From contig JACHMT010000005.1 of NCBI GenBank assembly GCA_014208095.1, positions 682,001 through 746,000 of the forward strand: a stretch of DNA of 64,000 nucleotides. Reading direction: 5' to 3'. Below the pieces are notes generated by a model. That model did not search any database, was not told the origin of the DNA, and saw only the letters and a list, made by a program, of their open reading frames with translations. Below are positions 8,526 to 17,799 of this stretch, piece after piece; the first letter of the stretch is position 1; every line of letters starts with the position of its first letter. Origin of the DNA: Actinospineispora eucalypti. GTDB lineage: Bacteria; Actinomycetota; Actinomycetes; Mycobacteriales; Pseudonocardiaceae. The translations under genes and the position numbers were made by a program.

Positions 8526-9604
8526 AGGGAATCCTGATCGCCGCGGCCGTCGCGCTCGCGGTGTCCATCCTGGTCACGCCCTACCTGATCCGGTTCTTCG
8601 CCCGGCAGGGTTTCGGCCAGGAGATCCGGGCGGACGGCCCGGCCAGCCACCAGTCCAAGCGGGGCACCCCGACCATGGGTGGGGTGGCCATCCTGGCCTC
8701 CATCTGGGCCGGCTACCTGGCCGCGCACCTGATCTCCGGTGAACAGGGCGGCGGGCCGACCGCGTCCGGCTGGCTGGTGCTGATGCTCACCACGGCGCTG
8801 GGGTTCGTGGGTTTCGCGGACGACTTCATCAAGCTCCGCCGGCAGCGCAACCTGGGGCTGAACAAGACCTCCAAGCTGGTCGGCCAGCTGCTCACCTCGG
8901 TGATCTTCGCGGTGCTCGCGCTGCGGTTCGCCAACTCCTCCGGGCTCACCCCGGCGTCCACCCGGCCGTCCTTCGTGCGGGACATCCTGGTGCTGTCCTT
9001 CGGGGCCATCGGGTTCGTCGTGTTCTGCTACATCCTGGTCGCGGCCTGGTCCAACGCGGTCAACCTGACCGACGGCCTGGACGGGCTGGCCGCGGGCACC
9101 GCCGCCATGGTGCTGGCCACGTACGTGATCATCTCTTTCTGGCAGTTCCGCAACACCTGCCTGCCGCCCGAGGCCAACCCGGGCTGCTACTCGGTACGAG
9201 ATCCGCTGGACGTGGCGATCGTGGCCGCCGCCGCGATGGGGGCCTGTATCGGTTTCCTCTGGTGGAACGCCGCGCCCGCGCGCATCTTCATGGGCGACAC
9301 CGGTTCGCTGGCGCTGGGCGGCCTGATCGCCGGGCTGTCCATCGTGACCCGGACCGAGCTGCTGCTGGTGATCATCGGCGGCGTGTTCGTGGTGGAGGCG
9401 CTGTCGGTCTCGTTGCAGATAGTGGTGTTCCGGGCGACCCGGCGACGGCTGTTCCGGATGGCTCCGTTCCACCACCACTTCGAGCTGGCCGGCTGGGCGG
9501 AAACCACGGTGATCATCCGGTTCTGGCTGCTCGCCGCCATGTGTGCCGCCGGCGGCCTGGGCATCTTCTACAGCGAGTGGCTCGCCGAGTCCACCGGTGG
9601 ATAG
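8522..9604 (+). CDS. mraY: Phospho-N-acetylmuramoyl-pentapeptide-transferase MraY
   Basis: Integral membrane enzyme that moves phospho-MurNAc-pentapeptide from UDP to undecaprenyl phosphate, making lipid I. 360 residues with about ten hydrophobic helices. Family signatures are visible: KRGTPTMGG, GFADDFIKL, NAVNLTDGLDGLAAG, FMGDTGSLALGG, and the His-rich MAPFHHHFE near the end. GTG at 8522 overlaps the murF stop by 4 bp. Unlike its neighbours it is followed by a gap of about 200 bp holding an inverted repeat before murD. Confidence 0.97.
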   Translation: MKGILIAAAVALAVSILVTPYLIRFFARQGFGQEIRADGPASHQSKRGTPTMGGVAILASIWAGYLAAHLISGEQGGGPTASGWLVLMLTTALGFVGFADDFIKLRRQRNLGLNKTSKLVGQLLTSVIFAVLALRFANSSGLTPASTRPSFVRDILVLSFGAIGFVVFCYILVAAWSNAVNLTDGLDGLAAGTAAMVLATYVIISFWQFRNTCLPPEANPGCYSVRDPLDVAIVAAAAMGACIGFLWWNAAPARIFMGDTGSLALGGLIAGLSIVTRTELLLVIIGGVFVVEALSVSLQIVVFRATRRRLFRMAPFHHHFELAGWAETTVIIRFWLLAAMCAAGGLGIFYSEWLAESTGG

Positions 9605-9660
9605 CGGGCCGCGCCCCATGCATTACGTCTGCCTCATCGGTAACAGAGAGCTCGAGAGTC

Positions 9661-9730
9661 CGGAAAACGCACTTGCCGCTTCCGGCATGGAAACGCCGTT
9701 ATGCGTGCCGGAAGCGGCAAGTCGTTTCCG
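9661..9730. repeat. 17-bp perfect inverted repeat between mraY and murD
   Basis: ACTTGCCGCTTCCGGCA at 9671-9687 is the exact reverse complement of 9706-9722, with an 18-nt loop. The flanks GGAAAACG and CGTTTCC extend the pairing imperfectly. No gene fits in 9605-9802. It may be a terminator/attenuator or a dispersed palindromic element. Confidence 0.7.
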
Positions 9731-9802
9731 CGACCTCCCACATAGAGGCTGGAGTGAAGGGGCCACCGCGGCGGACGAGGGCGGCGGGGGCGGGTTAACA
9801 CG

Positions 9803-11185
9803 GTGATGCTCACGGACCTGCGCGACCGACCGGTGCTGGTCGCCGGGGCGGGGGTGTCCGGCCTGTCCGCCGCCGCCGCGCTGGCCGAGCTGGGTGCCCG
9901 GGTCACCGTGGCCGACGGCGCGGCCGACCGGCTGGCCGAGCTCCCAGACGGGGTAGAAGGCGCGCACGGCATCGACACCCCGCCGCCGGGCACCGCGCTG
10001 GTGGTGACCAGCCCGGGCTGGCGGCCGGACGCCCCGCTGCTGGCCGCCGCCGCCGGCGCGGGCATCGAGGTGATCGGCGAGCCCGAGCTGGCCTGGCGGT
10101 GGACCAGCCCCGGTGGCCCCGCCGACAGCGGCAGCCCGCCCCGGTGGCTGGCGGTGACCGGCACCAACGGCAAGACCACCACGGTCGGCATGCTGGAGTC
10201 GATCCTGCGCACCGCCGGCCGGGACGCCGTGGCCTGCGGGAACATCGGCACCCCGGTGATCGACGCGGTGCGGGCGGGGCACCGGGAGCTGGCCGTCGAG
10301 CTGTCCAGCTTCCAGCTCTACTGGTCGCCCTCGCTCCGGCCCGCCGCCGGCTGCCTGCTGAACATCGCCGAGGACCACCTGGACTGGCACGGCGGCATGC
10401 CCGGCTACCTGGCCGCCAAGGTGCGCGTGCTGACCGGCGAGGTCGCGGTGGCCGGGGTGGACGACCCGGTGCTGGCCGGCGCGCTGGCCAACGCCCCGGC
10501 CGCCCGGCGGGTGGGCCTGACCATGGGCGAGCCGGCCTCGGGGCAGCTGGGGCTGCGCGACGGGAAGCTGCTGGACCGGGCGTTCGGCGCGGACGAGGAA
10601 CTGATCGCTGCCGAGGACGTGCGGCCGGGCGGCCCCACCGGGTGGGCGGACGCGCTGGCCGCCGCCGCGCTGGCCAGGGCGGCCGGGGTGACGCCGGGCC
10701 AGGTCGCGGACGGGCTGCGGGCGTTCTCCCCGGGGCCGCACCGGGGCGCGGTGGTCGGCGAGGTGGCCGGCGTCCGGTACATCAACGACTCCAAGGCGAC
10801 CAACCCGCACGCCGCCGCCAGCGCCCTCTCCGGGCACCCCCGGGTGGTCTGGCTGGCCGGCGGGTTGCTCAAGGGTGCCTCGGTTACCGAAGTGATCCTT
10901 CAACACGCACATAGGTTGGTCGGCGTAGTCCTAATGGGTACCGATCGAGGGATCATTCGTGACGCGTTGTTGCGACACGCGCCGAATGTCCCGGTCGCGG
11001 AGATCCCTCAAGGGGAACATGAGGGTATGACCGACGGGGTACGGCTGGCCGCCGCGATGGCCGCTCCAGGAGATGTTGTTTTACTTGCTCCGGCCGCGGC
11101 TTCTCTGGATCAGTACCCCAGTTATGCCGCTCGGGGACGGGCGTTCGAGGAGGCCGTCCGGGCCCTCGCGGCGGCCCGAGGGTGA
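9803..11185 (+). CDS. murD: UDP-N-acetylmuramoyl-L-alanine--D-glutamate ligase
   Basis: Mur ligase that adds D-glutamate to UDP-MurNAc-L-Ala. 460 residues. The N-terminal Rossmann-like domain starts VLVAGAGVSGLSAAAAL. The ATP loop is AVTGTNGKTTTVGML (about residue 115). NIAEDHLDWHGG and YINDSKATNPHAA in the C-terminal domain are typical for MurD. The start may be GTG at 9803 or the adjacent ATG at 9806, with no strong ribosome site for either. The last third (from about 10880) is somewhat less G+C-rich than its surroundings but the frame is intact. The stop overlaps ftsW by 4 bp. Confidence 0.95.
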   Translation: MMLTDLRDRPVLVAGAGVSGLSAAAALAELGARVTVADGAADRLAELPDGVEGAHGIDTPPPGTALVVTSPGWRPDAPLLAAAAGAGIEVIGEPELAWRWTSPGGPADSGSPPRWLAVTGTNGKTTTVGMLESILRTAGRDAVACGNIGTPVIDAVRAGHRELAVELSSFQLYWSPSLRPAAGCLLNIAEDHLDWHGGMPGYLAAKVRVLTGEVAVAGVDDPVLAGALANAPAARRVGLTMGEPASGQLGLRDGKLLDRAFGADEELIAAEDVRPGGPTGWADALAAAALARAAGVTPGQVADGLRAFSPGPHRGAVVGEVAGVRYINDSKATNPHAAASALSGHPRVVWLAGGLLKGASVTEVILQHAHRLVGVVLMGTDRGIIRDALLRHAPNVPVAEIPQGEHEGMTDGVRLAAAMAAPGDVVLLAPAAASLDQYPSYAARGRAFEEAVRALAAARG

Positions 11186-12639
11186 CCGCCACCCGAACCA
11201 GCGCACGCCGGACCGAGGGAGTGCGCTCGGCCCTCCACGGCGTCAGGAGCGGCCGGCAGGGTGCACGCCGGGCCCACGCGGCGCTCACCGCCTGGCTGGC
11301 CCGCCCGCTCACCTCGCTGCACATCGTGCTCGGCGTGTTCGGCCTGCTCACCCTGCTCGGCCTGGTGATGGTGCTCTCCGCGTCCAGCGTGGAGGCCTAC
11401 GCGGCGGACGGGTCCTCCTACGCGGTGTTCGGCCGGCAGCTGGTCTTCTGCCTGATCGGGCTGGTCATGTTCTGGCTGGGCATGCGCATCCCGCCGAAGG
11501 CGCTGCGGGCGCTGGCGCCGATCCTGCTGGTCGTGTCGGTGATCCTGCTGGTGCTGGTGCTGATCCCGGGGATCGGGCAGGTCCGGGGCGGCGCGCGCAG
11601 CTGGTTCGATCTCGGCCTGGCCTCGGTGCAGCCCGCCGAGATCGCCAAGGTGGCGATGGCGCTGTGGGGCGCGCACGTGCTGGCCGCCCGGCAGCGCATG
11701 CTGGGCAACTGGCGGCAGGCGCTGTCCCCGGTGGTGCCGGTGGCGATCGTGCTGTTCACGCTGATCGTGGTGGAGCCGGACCTGGGCACCGCCGCCTCGC
11801 TGGCCATCGTGGTCTACGCGCTGCTGTTCCTGGCCGGGGCTCCGCTGCGGCTGCTCATCGCGCTGACCGTGGGCGGCCTGGCCGGCGGGATCATCCTGGG
11901 GCTCTCCGCCGGCTACCGGCAGAGCCGGATCACCGCCTTCCTGTCCCCGGACTCCGGTGACCCGCTCGGCGCGACCTACCAGGCCCGGCAGGCGCTCTAC
12001 TCGCTGGCCGACGGCGGCCTGTTCGGGGTCGGGCTCGGCCAGGGCCGGGCCAAGTGGTCCTACCTGCCGAACGCCCACAACGACTTCATCTACGCCATCA
12101 TCGGCGAGGAACTCGGTATGGTCGGCGCGGTCGCCGTGCTGACGCTGTTCGGCTTGCTCGCCTACGTCGGGCTGCGCATCGCGGCGCGCAACACCGACCC
12201 GTTCCTGAAGCTGGTCGCCGGCACGCTCACCGTGTGGATGGTCGGCCAGGCCGTGATCAATATTGGCTACGTGGTGGGCCTGCTGCCGGTTACCGGTATC
12301 CCGCTGCCGCTGGTGTCCTCGGGAGGTTCTGCCCTGGTGACCGCGATGTTCGTCGGTGGCCTGCTCGCCAACGCGGCCCGGCACGAGCCGGAGGCGATCG
12401 CCGCGCTGCGTACGCAGGGGCAGGGCCGGATGGCCCGGATGCTCGGCCTCGGCCTGCCCGAGCCGTACCGCAGCCCGCGTTCGTCGTCTTCAAACCCGCC
12501 CGCCACCCGCCCGCCCGCCACCCGCGCGCCCGCCACCCGTACTTCCGCTCCGAGGGTCCCGGCCCAGGACCGGTCGGCCGACTCCCGGCGCCGGGCCACC
12601 GGAGGCGGCGCCGTGCCCAGACAGAGAGGCCGCCGATGA
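11182..12639 (+). CDS. ftsW: Septal peptidoglycan polymerase FtsW (SEDS family)
   Basis: SEDS-family glycosyltransferase that polymerises lipid II at the septum together with the class B PBP encoded upstream. 485 residues: a basic N-terminal cytoplasmic tail (about 1-45), about ten membrane helices, then a Pro/Ala/Thr-rich cytoplasmic tail with PATR repeats (about 435-465). SEDS signatures include GGARSWFDLG, QPAEIAK, VVEPDLGTA, YQARQAL, NDFIYAIIGEELG and PLVSSGGSA. GTG at 11182 overlaps the murD stop, and the stop overlaps murG. Confidence 0.96.
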   Translation: MTATRTSARRTEGVRSALHGVRSGRQGARRAHAALTAWLARPLTSLHIVLGVFGLLTLLGLVMVLSASSVEAYAADGSSYAVFGRQLVFCLIGLVMFWLGMRIPPKALRALAPILLVVSVILLVLVLIPGIGQVRGGARSWFDLGLASVQPAEIAKVAMALWGAHVLAARQRMLGNWRQALSPVVPVAIVLFTLIVVEPDLGTAASLAIVVYALLFLAGAPLRLLIALTVGGLAGGIILGLSAGYRQSRITAFLSPDSGDPLGATYQARQALYSLADGGLFGVGLGQGRAKWSYLPNAHNDFIYAIIGEELGMVGAVAVLTLFGLLAYVGLRIAARNTDPFLKLVAGTLTVWMVGQAVINIGYVVGLLPVTGIPLPLVSSGGSALVTAMFVGGLLANAARHEPEAIAALRTQGQGRMARMLGLGLPEPYRSPRSSSSNPPATRPPATRAPATRTSAPRVPAQDRSADSRRRATGGGAVPRQRGRR

Positions 12640-13727
12640 CCGCGCCGCTTTCCGTGGTGATCGCCGGGGGAGGCTCCGGCGGCCACATCCTGCCCGCGCT
12701 GGCCTTCGCCGACGCGGTCCGCCGGCTGCGCCCGGACACCACCGTCACCGCGCTGGGCACCGAGCGCGGCCTAGACCGGACGCTCATCCCCGCCCGGGGC
12801 TACCCGCTGGAGCTGATTCCGCCGGTGCCGCTGCCCCGCAAGCCCACCGTCGACCTGCTGAAGCTGCCGACCAAGGTGCGCGACTCGGTGCGCCGCACCC
12901 GGGAGGTGCTGGACCGGGTGGGCGCCGACGTGGTCGTCGGGTTCGGCGGCTACGTGGCGCTTCCCGCCTACCTGGCCGCCCGCGGCCGGGTTCCGATCGT
13001 GGTGCACGAGGCGAACGCGCGCGCCGGGCTGGCCAACAAGGTGGGCGCCAAGTTCGCCGCCCGGGTGGCCACGGCGGTGCCGGAGACCGGGCTGCCCGGT
13101 GCCGTGCACGTGGGGATCCCGCTGCGCACCCAGATCACCGGCCTGGACCGGGCCGCCCTGCGCGCCGAGGCGCGGGAGCACTTCGGCCTGCCGGCGGACG
13201 CCCCGGTGCTGCTGGTGTTCGGCGGCTCACAGGGCGCGCGCACGCTCAACAACGCGACCACCCAGGCGGTGGAGGAGCTGACCGCCGCCGGGGTCGCGGT
13301 GCTGCACGCGTACGGCCCGAACAACGCCCCGGCGACCCCGGTCCCGGTGCCGGCCGGCGGGCGCTACGTCGGCCTGCCCTACCTGGAGCGGATGGACCTG
13401 GCCTACGCGGCCGCCGACGCGGTGCTGTGCCGTTCCGGGGCGATGACCGTCGCCGAGGTGTGCACGGTGGGGCTGCCGGCGGTGTACGTGCCGCTGCCCC
13501 ACGGCAACGGCGAGCAGGCGTTGAACGCGGAACCCGTGGTGCGCGCGGGCGGCGGCACGCTGGTGCCGGACGCCGAGCTGGACGGCGCGCGGCTGAGCGC
13601 CGAACTGCTGGGCCTGCTCACCGACCCGGCCCGGCTGGCCGCGATGAGCGAGGCGGCGCGCCGTTCCGGGCACGCCGGGGCGGACGAGGCGCTGGCCAAC
13701 CTGGCCTTCGAGGCGGCGGGCCGATGA
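12636..13727 (+). CDS. murG: UDP-N-acetylglucosamine--N-acetylmuramyl-(pentapeptide) pyrophosphoryl-undecaprenol N-acetylglucosamine transferase
   Basis: GT28 glycosyltransferase on the inner face of the membrane that converts lipid I to lipid II. 363 residues starting from ATG at 12636, inside the ftsW stop (4-bp overlap). Motifs: AGGGSGGHILPALAFAD at the N-terminus, VGFGGYVALPAYLAA, HEANARAGLANK, FGGSQGARTLN, the C-terminal CRSGAMTVAEV for UDP-sugar binding, and PLPHGNGEQALNAEP. The length and order match the family. It is coupled to murC by another 4-bp overlap. Confidence 0.97.
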   Translation: MTAPLSVVIAGGGSGGHILPALAFADAVRRLRPDTTVTALGTERGLDRTLIPARGYPLELIPPVPLPRKPTVDLLKLPTKVRDSVRRTREVLDRVGADVVVGFGGYVALPAYLAARGRVPIVVHEANARAGLANKVGAKFAARVATAVPETGLPGAVHVGIPLRTQITGLDRAALRAEAREHFGLPADAPVLLVFGGSQGARTLNNATTQAVEELTAAGVAVLHAYGPNNAPATPVPVPAGGRYVGLPYLERMDLAYAAADAVLCRSGAMTVAEVCTVGLPAVYVPLPHGNGEQALNAEPVVRAGGGTLVPDAELDGARLSAELLGLLTDPARLAAMSEAARRSGHAGADEALANLAFEAAGR

Positions 13728-15172
13728 GCACGGGGCTGGACCGGGTGCACCTGATCGGCATCGGGGGCGCCGGGATGAGTGGCATCGCGCACATCCTGCT
13801 GGCCAGGGGCGCGGCGGTGTCCGGCTCGGACGCCAAGGACTCCCGCACCGTGCTGGCGCTGCGGGCCAGGGGAGCGCGCATCGCGGTCGGCCACGAGGCG
13901 GCCAACCTGACCCAGCTGGACGGCCCGCCGACCGTGGTGGTCTCCACCGCGATCCGGCCGGACAACCCGGAGCTGGTGGCCGCGCGCGCCCAGGGCCTCC
14001 CGGTGCTGCACCGGTCCGAGGCGCTGGCCGCGCTGATGGCCGGCCGGCGGGTGGCCTGCGTGACCGGCACCCACGGCAAGACCTCCACCACCTCGATGCT
14101 CACGGTGGCGCTGCAGCACTGCGGGCTGGACCCCTCGTTCGCCATCGGCGGCGACCTCACCGTGGCCGGCGCCGGCGCACACCACGGCGAGGGGGACATC
14201 TTCGTCGCCGAGGCCGACGAGAGCGACGGCTCCTTCCTGCGGCTGCGCCCCTCGGTCGGGGTGGTCACCAACGTGGAGGCCGACCACCTGGACCACCACG
14301 GTGACGAGGCCGCCTACGCGCGGGCGTTCGAGGACTGGTTGACCCGCATCGAGCCCGGCGGTGCGCTGGTGGCCTGCGCCGACGACCCCGGATCCAAGAA
14401 CCTGGCGGTGAAGGCCGAGGCGGCCGGCATCGCGGTGCGGCGCTACGGCCGGGCCGCGCCGGCGCTGCCCGGCAACGCGCGGCTGGTGGACTACCGCCCG
14501 GCCGGCGCGGGCGGGCGGTTCAAGATCCTGCTGACCGGCGAGGACGGCCCGGTCGAGCACGAGGTGGAGCTGCCGGTGCCCGGCGAGCACATGGCCGCCA
14601 ACTCGGTGGCGGCGCTGCTGGCCGGCATCGAGCTGGGCGCCCCGGTGGACGGCCTGGTCGAGGGCCTGGCCGGCTTCTCCGGGGTGCGCCGGCGCTTCGA
14701 GTTCAAGGGCAAGGCCGCCGGCGTGGCGGTCTACGACGACTACGCGCACCACCCCACCGAGGTGGCCGCCCAGCTGACCGCCGCCCGCCAGGTGGCCGAG
14801 CGCCGGCTGATCGTGGCCTTCCAGCCGCACCTGTACTCCCGCACCAGGGCGTTCGCCGCCGAGTTCGGTGCCGCGCTGGCCCTGGCCGACCAGGTGGTGG
14901 TGCTGGACGTGTTCGGCGCGCGGGAGGACCCGGAGCCCGGGGTGAGCGGTGCGCTGGTGGCCGACGCGGTGACCCTGCCGGCGGACCGGGTGCACTACGT
15001 GCCGCGCTGGGCCCAGGTGCCCGAGGTGGTGGCCGGCCTGGCCACCCCGGGGGACCTGGTGATCACCATGGGCGCCGGTGACGTGACCGTGCTGGGACCC
15101 GAGGTGCTCACCGAGCTGGGGCTGAGAGATGGCCGGGAGAGCCGGGAGGGCGCGCCGGAGGCCGCCCGATGA
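13724..15172 (+). CDS. murC: UDP-N-acetylmuramate--L-alanine ligase
   Basis: First Mur ligase of stem-peptide synthesis, adding L-Ala to UDP-MurNAc. 482 residues from ATG at 13724, overlapping murG by 4 bp. Visible motifs: LIGIGGAGMSGIAHILL at the N-terminus, CVTGTHGKTSTTSML for ATP binding (about residue 112), EADESDGSFL, VTNVEADHLDHHG, and DDYAHHPTEV in the C-terminal domain. The stop overlaps ftsQ. No frameshift or missing motif is seen. Confidence 0.97.
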   Translation: MSTGLDRVHLIGIGGAGMSGIAHILLARGAAVSGSDAKDSRTVLALRARGARIAVGHEAANLTQLDGPPTVVVSTAIRPDNPELVAARAQGLPVLHRSEALAALMAGRRVACVTGTHGKTSTTSMLTVALQHCGLDPSFAIGGDLTVAGAGAHHGEGDIFVAEADESDGSFLRLRPSVGVVTNVEADHLDHHGDEAAYARAFEDWLTRIEPGGALVACADDPGSKNLAVKAEAAGIAVRRYGRAAPALPGNARLVDYRPAGAGGRFKILLTGEDGPVEHEVELPVPGEHMAANSVAALLAGIELGAPVDGLVEGLAGFSGVRRRFEFKGKAAGVAVYDDYAHHPTEVAAQLTAARQVAERRLIVAFQPHLYSRTRAFAAEFGAALALADQVVVLDVFGAREDPEPGVSGALVADAVTLPADRVHYVPRWAQVPEVVAGLATPGDLVITMGAGDVTVLGPEVLTELGLRDGRESREGAPEAAR

Positions 15173-15897
15173 CCCGCGCGGCCCTGGACGGCGAAGCGGC
15201 CCGGTACCGCAGGCGGCGGCTGCTCGCGCTGGTGCTGCTGGTGGTGCTGGTGGGTTTCGGGCTGGTGGTCGGCGCGCGTTCGCTGCTGCTGCACGCGACC
15301 CGGTTCCGGGTGGCCACGATCGAGGTGGTCGGCACCTCGGCCGGGCCGGCCGGGCTGGACCCGGCCAAGGTGCGCGCGGCGGCCGGGGTCACCGCCGGAA
15401 CCCCGCTGCTCGCGGTGGACCTGGAGAACGTGAAGCGGCGGGTGGCCAAGGTGTCCGAGGTCGCCTCGGTGGACGCCGGCCGGCGCTGGCCGAACACGCT
15501 GCGCGTGACGGTGACCGAGCGCACCCCGGTCGCGCTCGCATCCTCGTCGACCGGCCCGCGTCTGGTGGACGGGACCGGCCTGGCCTACCAGGCGGCGCCC
15601 GCCCAGCGGCCCGGTCTGCCCCGGCTGGCCGCCGACCGCGTGGCGCCCGGCGACCCCGCGACCCTGGCCGGGCTGGCGGTGCTGACCTCGCTGAACCCGG
15701 CGCTGCGGGAGAAGCTGCAGGTGGTGGAGGTGGCCGGGCCTTCGGCGGTGACGCTGCGGATGGCCGACGGGCGACAGGTGAGGTGGGGTTCGTCGGACGA
15801 TTCGATCCGAAAAATGGCGGTGCTGAACGTATTACTGAGCCAACCCGGCAGCATCTACGATGTGAGCGCGCCGGACCTCCCGACGATCCGGCGTTGA
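15169..15897 (+). CDS. ftsQ: Cell division protein FtsQ
   Basis: Bitopic divisome protein. 242 residues: a short cytoplasmic N-terminus rich in Arg, one membrane helix (about 20-40, LALVLLVVLVGFGLVVGARS), a POTRA domain (about 48-117, FRVATIEVVGTS to WPNTLRVTVTERTPVAL), then the FtsQ C-terminal beta domain. ATG at 15169 overlaps the murC stop by 4 bp. It is the last gene of the tightly overlapping run; ftsZ follows after about 155 bp. Confidence 0.95.
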   Translation: MTRAALDGEAARYRRRRLLALVLLVVLVGFGLVVGARSLLLHATRFRVATIEVVGTSAGPAGLDPAKVRAAAGVTAGTPLLAVDLENVKRRVAKVSEVASVDAGRRWPNTLRVTVTERTPVALASSSTGPRLVDGTGLAYQAAPAQRPGLPRLAADRVAPGDPATLAGLAVLTSLNPALREKLQVVEVAGPSAVTLRMADGRQVRWGSSDDSIRKMAVLNVLLSQPGSIYDVSAPDLPTIRR

Positions 15898-16053
15898 GCA
15901 CCCTGGGTAGAGGCGGATAGGCGTCCGGCGCGCCTGCTGGATTACGGCCGATGCCGACCCTACCGTTCTGGTGCGAGGTCGGCGGCTGGCGCATAGCTCA
16001 GTCTCTGGTCGAGGTTGAGCAGTGTGATTACGCCAGTTAGGAAGGTGCCGCGT

Positions 16054-17316
16054 ATGACCCCCCCGCACAACTATCTTGCGGTGATCAAGGTCGTCGGCAT
16101 CGGCGGCGGCGGCGTCAACGCGGTCAACCGCATGATCGAGGTCGGCCTCAAGGGCGTCGAGTTCATCGCGGTGAACACCGACGCGCAGGCCCTGCTCATG
16201 TCGGACGCCGACGTGAAGCTGGACATCGGCCGCGAGCTGACCCGGGGACTGGGTGCCGGGGCCAACCCGGACGTGGGCCGCAAGGCCGCCGAGGACCACC
16301 GGGAAGAGATCGAAGAGGTGCTCAAGGGCGCCGACATGGTCTTCGTGACCGCCGGCGAGGGTGGCGGCACCGGCACCGGCGGCGCCCCCGTGGTGGCCAG
16401 CATCGCCCGCAAGCTGGGCGCACTGACCATCGGCGTGGTCACCCGGCCGTTCACCTTCGAGGGCAAGCGGCGCGCGGGCCAGGCCGAGGACGGCGTCACC
16501 GCGCTGCGCAACGAGTGCGACACGCTGATCGTGATCCCGAACGACCGGCTGCTACAGCTGGGCGACGTCGGCGTCTCGCTGATGGACGCGTTCCGCTCGG
16601 CCGACGAGGTGCTGCTCTCCGGTGTGCAGGGCATCACCGACCTGATCACCACGCCCGGTCTGATCAACCTGGACTTCGCCGACGTGAAGAGCGTGATGTC
16701 CGGCGCGGGCAGCGCGCTGATGGGCATCGGCTCGGCCCGGGGCGAGGGCCGCGCGGTGCAGGCCGCCGGCAAGGCGATCAACTCGCCGCTGCTGGAGGCC
16801 TCCATGGACGGCGCGCACGGCGTGCTGCTCTCCGTGGCCGGCGGTTCCGACCTGGGGCTTTTCGAGATCAACGAGGCGGCCTCGCTGGTGCAGGAGGCCG
16901 CGCACCCGGAAGCCAACATCATCTTCGGGACGGTCATCGACGACTCGCTCGGCGACGAGGTGCGGGTGACGGTGATCGCCGCCGGGTTCGACTCCGGCAC
17001 CCCGACCCACAAGAAGCTGGACCCGGCCGCCTTCCGCACGCCCCGGGCGTCGGACAAGGGCGGAACCGGTACCGGTTCGGGCGCCGGGTCGCCCTCCCCG
17101 GGGCCGCCGCAGAAGCGACTGGTCGACCCGCCGTCCGGCGGCGGAGCCAACGGCACCGGCCCGTCGAGCGGCTCGATGCGCTCACCCGGCATCCCGGCCC
17201 AGCCACCGCAGCCCCGCTCGGCCTCATCGGTGGCCCCGCCTCCCATGAGCGCCGCCCGCACCGTCCTCGACCTGGACGACGACGACGTGGACGTCCCCCC
17301 TTTCATGCGCCGCTGA
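16054..17316 (+). CDS. ftsZ: Cell division protein FtsZ
   Basis: Tubulin-like GTPase that forms the division ring. 420 residues. The GTPase domain has VVGIGGGGVNAVNRM, NTDAQAL and the tubulin signature GEGGGTGTGGAP (about 103-114). The T7-loop region LDFADVKSVM is present. A Gly/Ser/Pro-rich linker (about 325-405) precedes a C-terminal peptide with a DLDDDDVDVPPFMRR ending, typical of actinomycete FtsZ and needed for SepF/FtsW contacts. ATG at 16054 follows AGGAAGG. The 155-bp upstream gap probably carries a dedicated promoter. Confidence 0.98.
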   Translation: MTPPHNYLAVIKVVGIGGGGVNAVNRMIEVGLKGVEFIAVNTDAQALLMSDADVKLDIGRELTRGLGAGANPDVGRKAAEDHREEIEEVLKGADMVFVTAGEGGGTGTGGAPVVASIARKLGALTIGVVTRPFTFEGKRRAGQAEDGVTALRNECDTLIVIPNDRLLQLGDVGVSLMDAFRSADEVLLSGVQGITDLITTPGLINLDFADVKSVMSGAGSALMGIGSARGEGRAVQAAGKAINSPLLEASMDGAHGVLLSVAGGSDLGLFEINEAASLVQEAAHPEANIIFGTVIDDSLGDEVRVTVIAAGFDSGTPTHKKLDPAAFRTPRASDKGGTGTGSGAGSPSPGPPQKRLVDPPSGGGANGTGPSSGSMRSPGIPAQPPQPRSASSVAPPPMSAARTVLDLDDDDVDVPPFMRR

Positions 17317-17799
17317 CCCGACCCACCCGTCGGGTGCGGTTGGGGTGCGGTGTCGGCTCAAAGACGGCTTGGACGGGCACAGTTCGGTGGTCTGCCGGGC
17401 TCGGGTTGGGCCACTTGCGTGGGGCTCGCGCGCTTTGTCCCATTCGTCACTCTGGTTCCATGACCGGAACACCGTAGGTGTTCGATCTTGCGCCGACCCC
17501 CATGGTGTTCCCCTCATGAAACGGACGTTACGGATGGTGCGGTGCCGGTGGGCGATTCATGATCATCAGGGCGTGGTGGCCGCTTTCGGGGTGGCTGTGC
17601 GACCGTGACGTCCTGATGACCATGAAAGGTCGGGGTCGAACCGCGACGAACCGCATGCAAGCCGCGGCAGACCGCCGAACTGTGCCCGTCCATGCCGTGA
17701 TTGAGCCGACACGGACGGCATACGAGTGGCCGCGCCAGGAGCCGCGCCAGCCGAACAGGCTTGAAGCTGTCCGCAGGGGAGCGCATTAGGGTGGCTGCT
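17317..17799. repeat. Non-coding region with a 362-bp inverted-repeat element (17350-17711)
   Basis: The 483-bp gap between ftsZ and pgeF contains no credible gene. A 48-bp sequence at 17350-17397 recurs inverted at 17664-17711 with about four or five mismatches; both contain GGACGGGCACAGTTCGG. Between them sits a second inverted pair, TTCATGATCATCAGG (17556-17570) and CCTGATGACCATGAA (17612-17626). The layout resembles a miniature element with terminal inverted repeats, but no target duplication is obvious. Short reading frames inside it arise from the repeat and are not taken as genes. Confidence 0.7.
17787..17799 (+). promoter_or_regulatory. Candidate leaderless promoter of pgeF
   Basis: TAGGGT at 17787-17792 lies exactly 7 nt before GTG at 17800. 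This TANNNT spacing favours a leaderless transcript and the 17800 start over GTG at 17791 or more distal starts. Confidence 0.5.

Noticed and set aside
17630..17650. GGTTCGA-CCCC-like sequence resembling a tRNA T-arm (minus strand)
   Set aside because: No acceptor, D or anticodon arms can be built around it, so it is not a tRNA.
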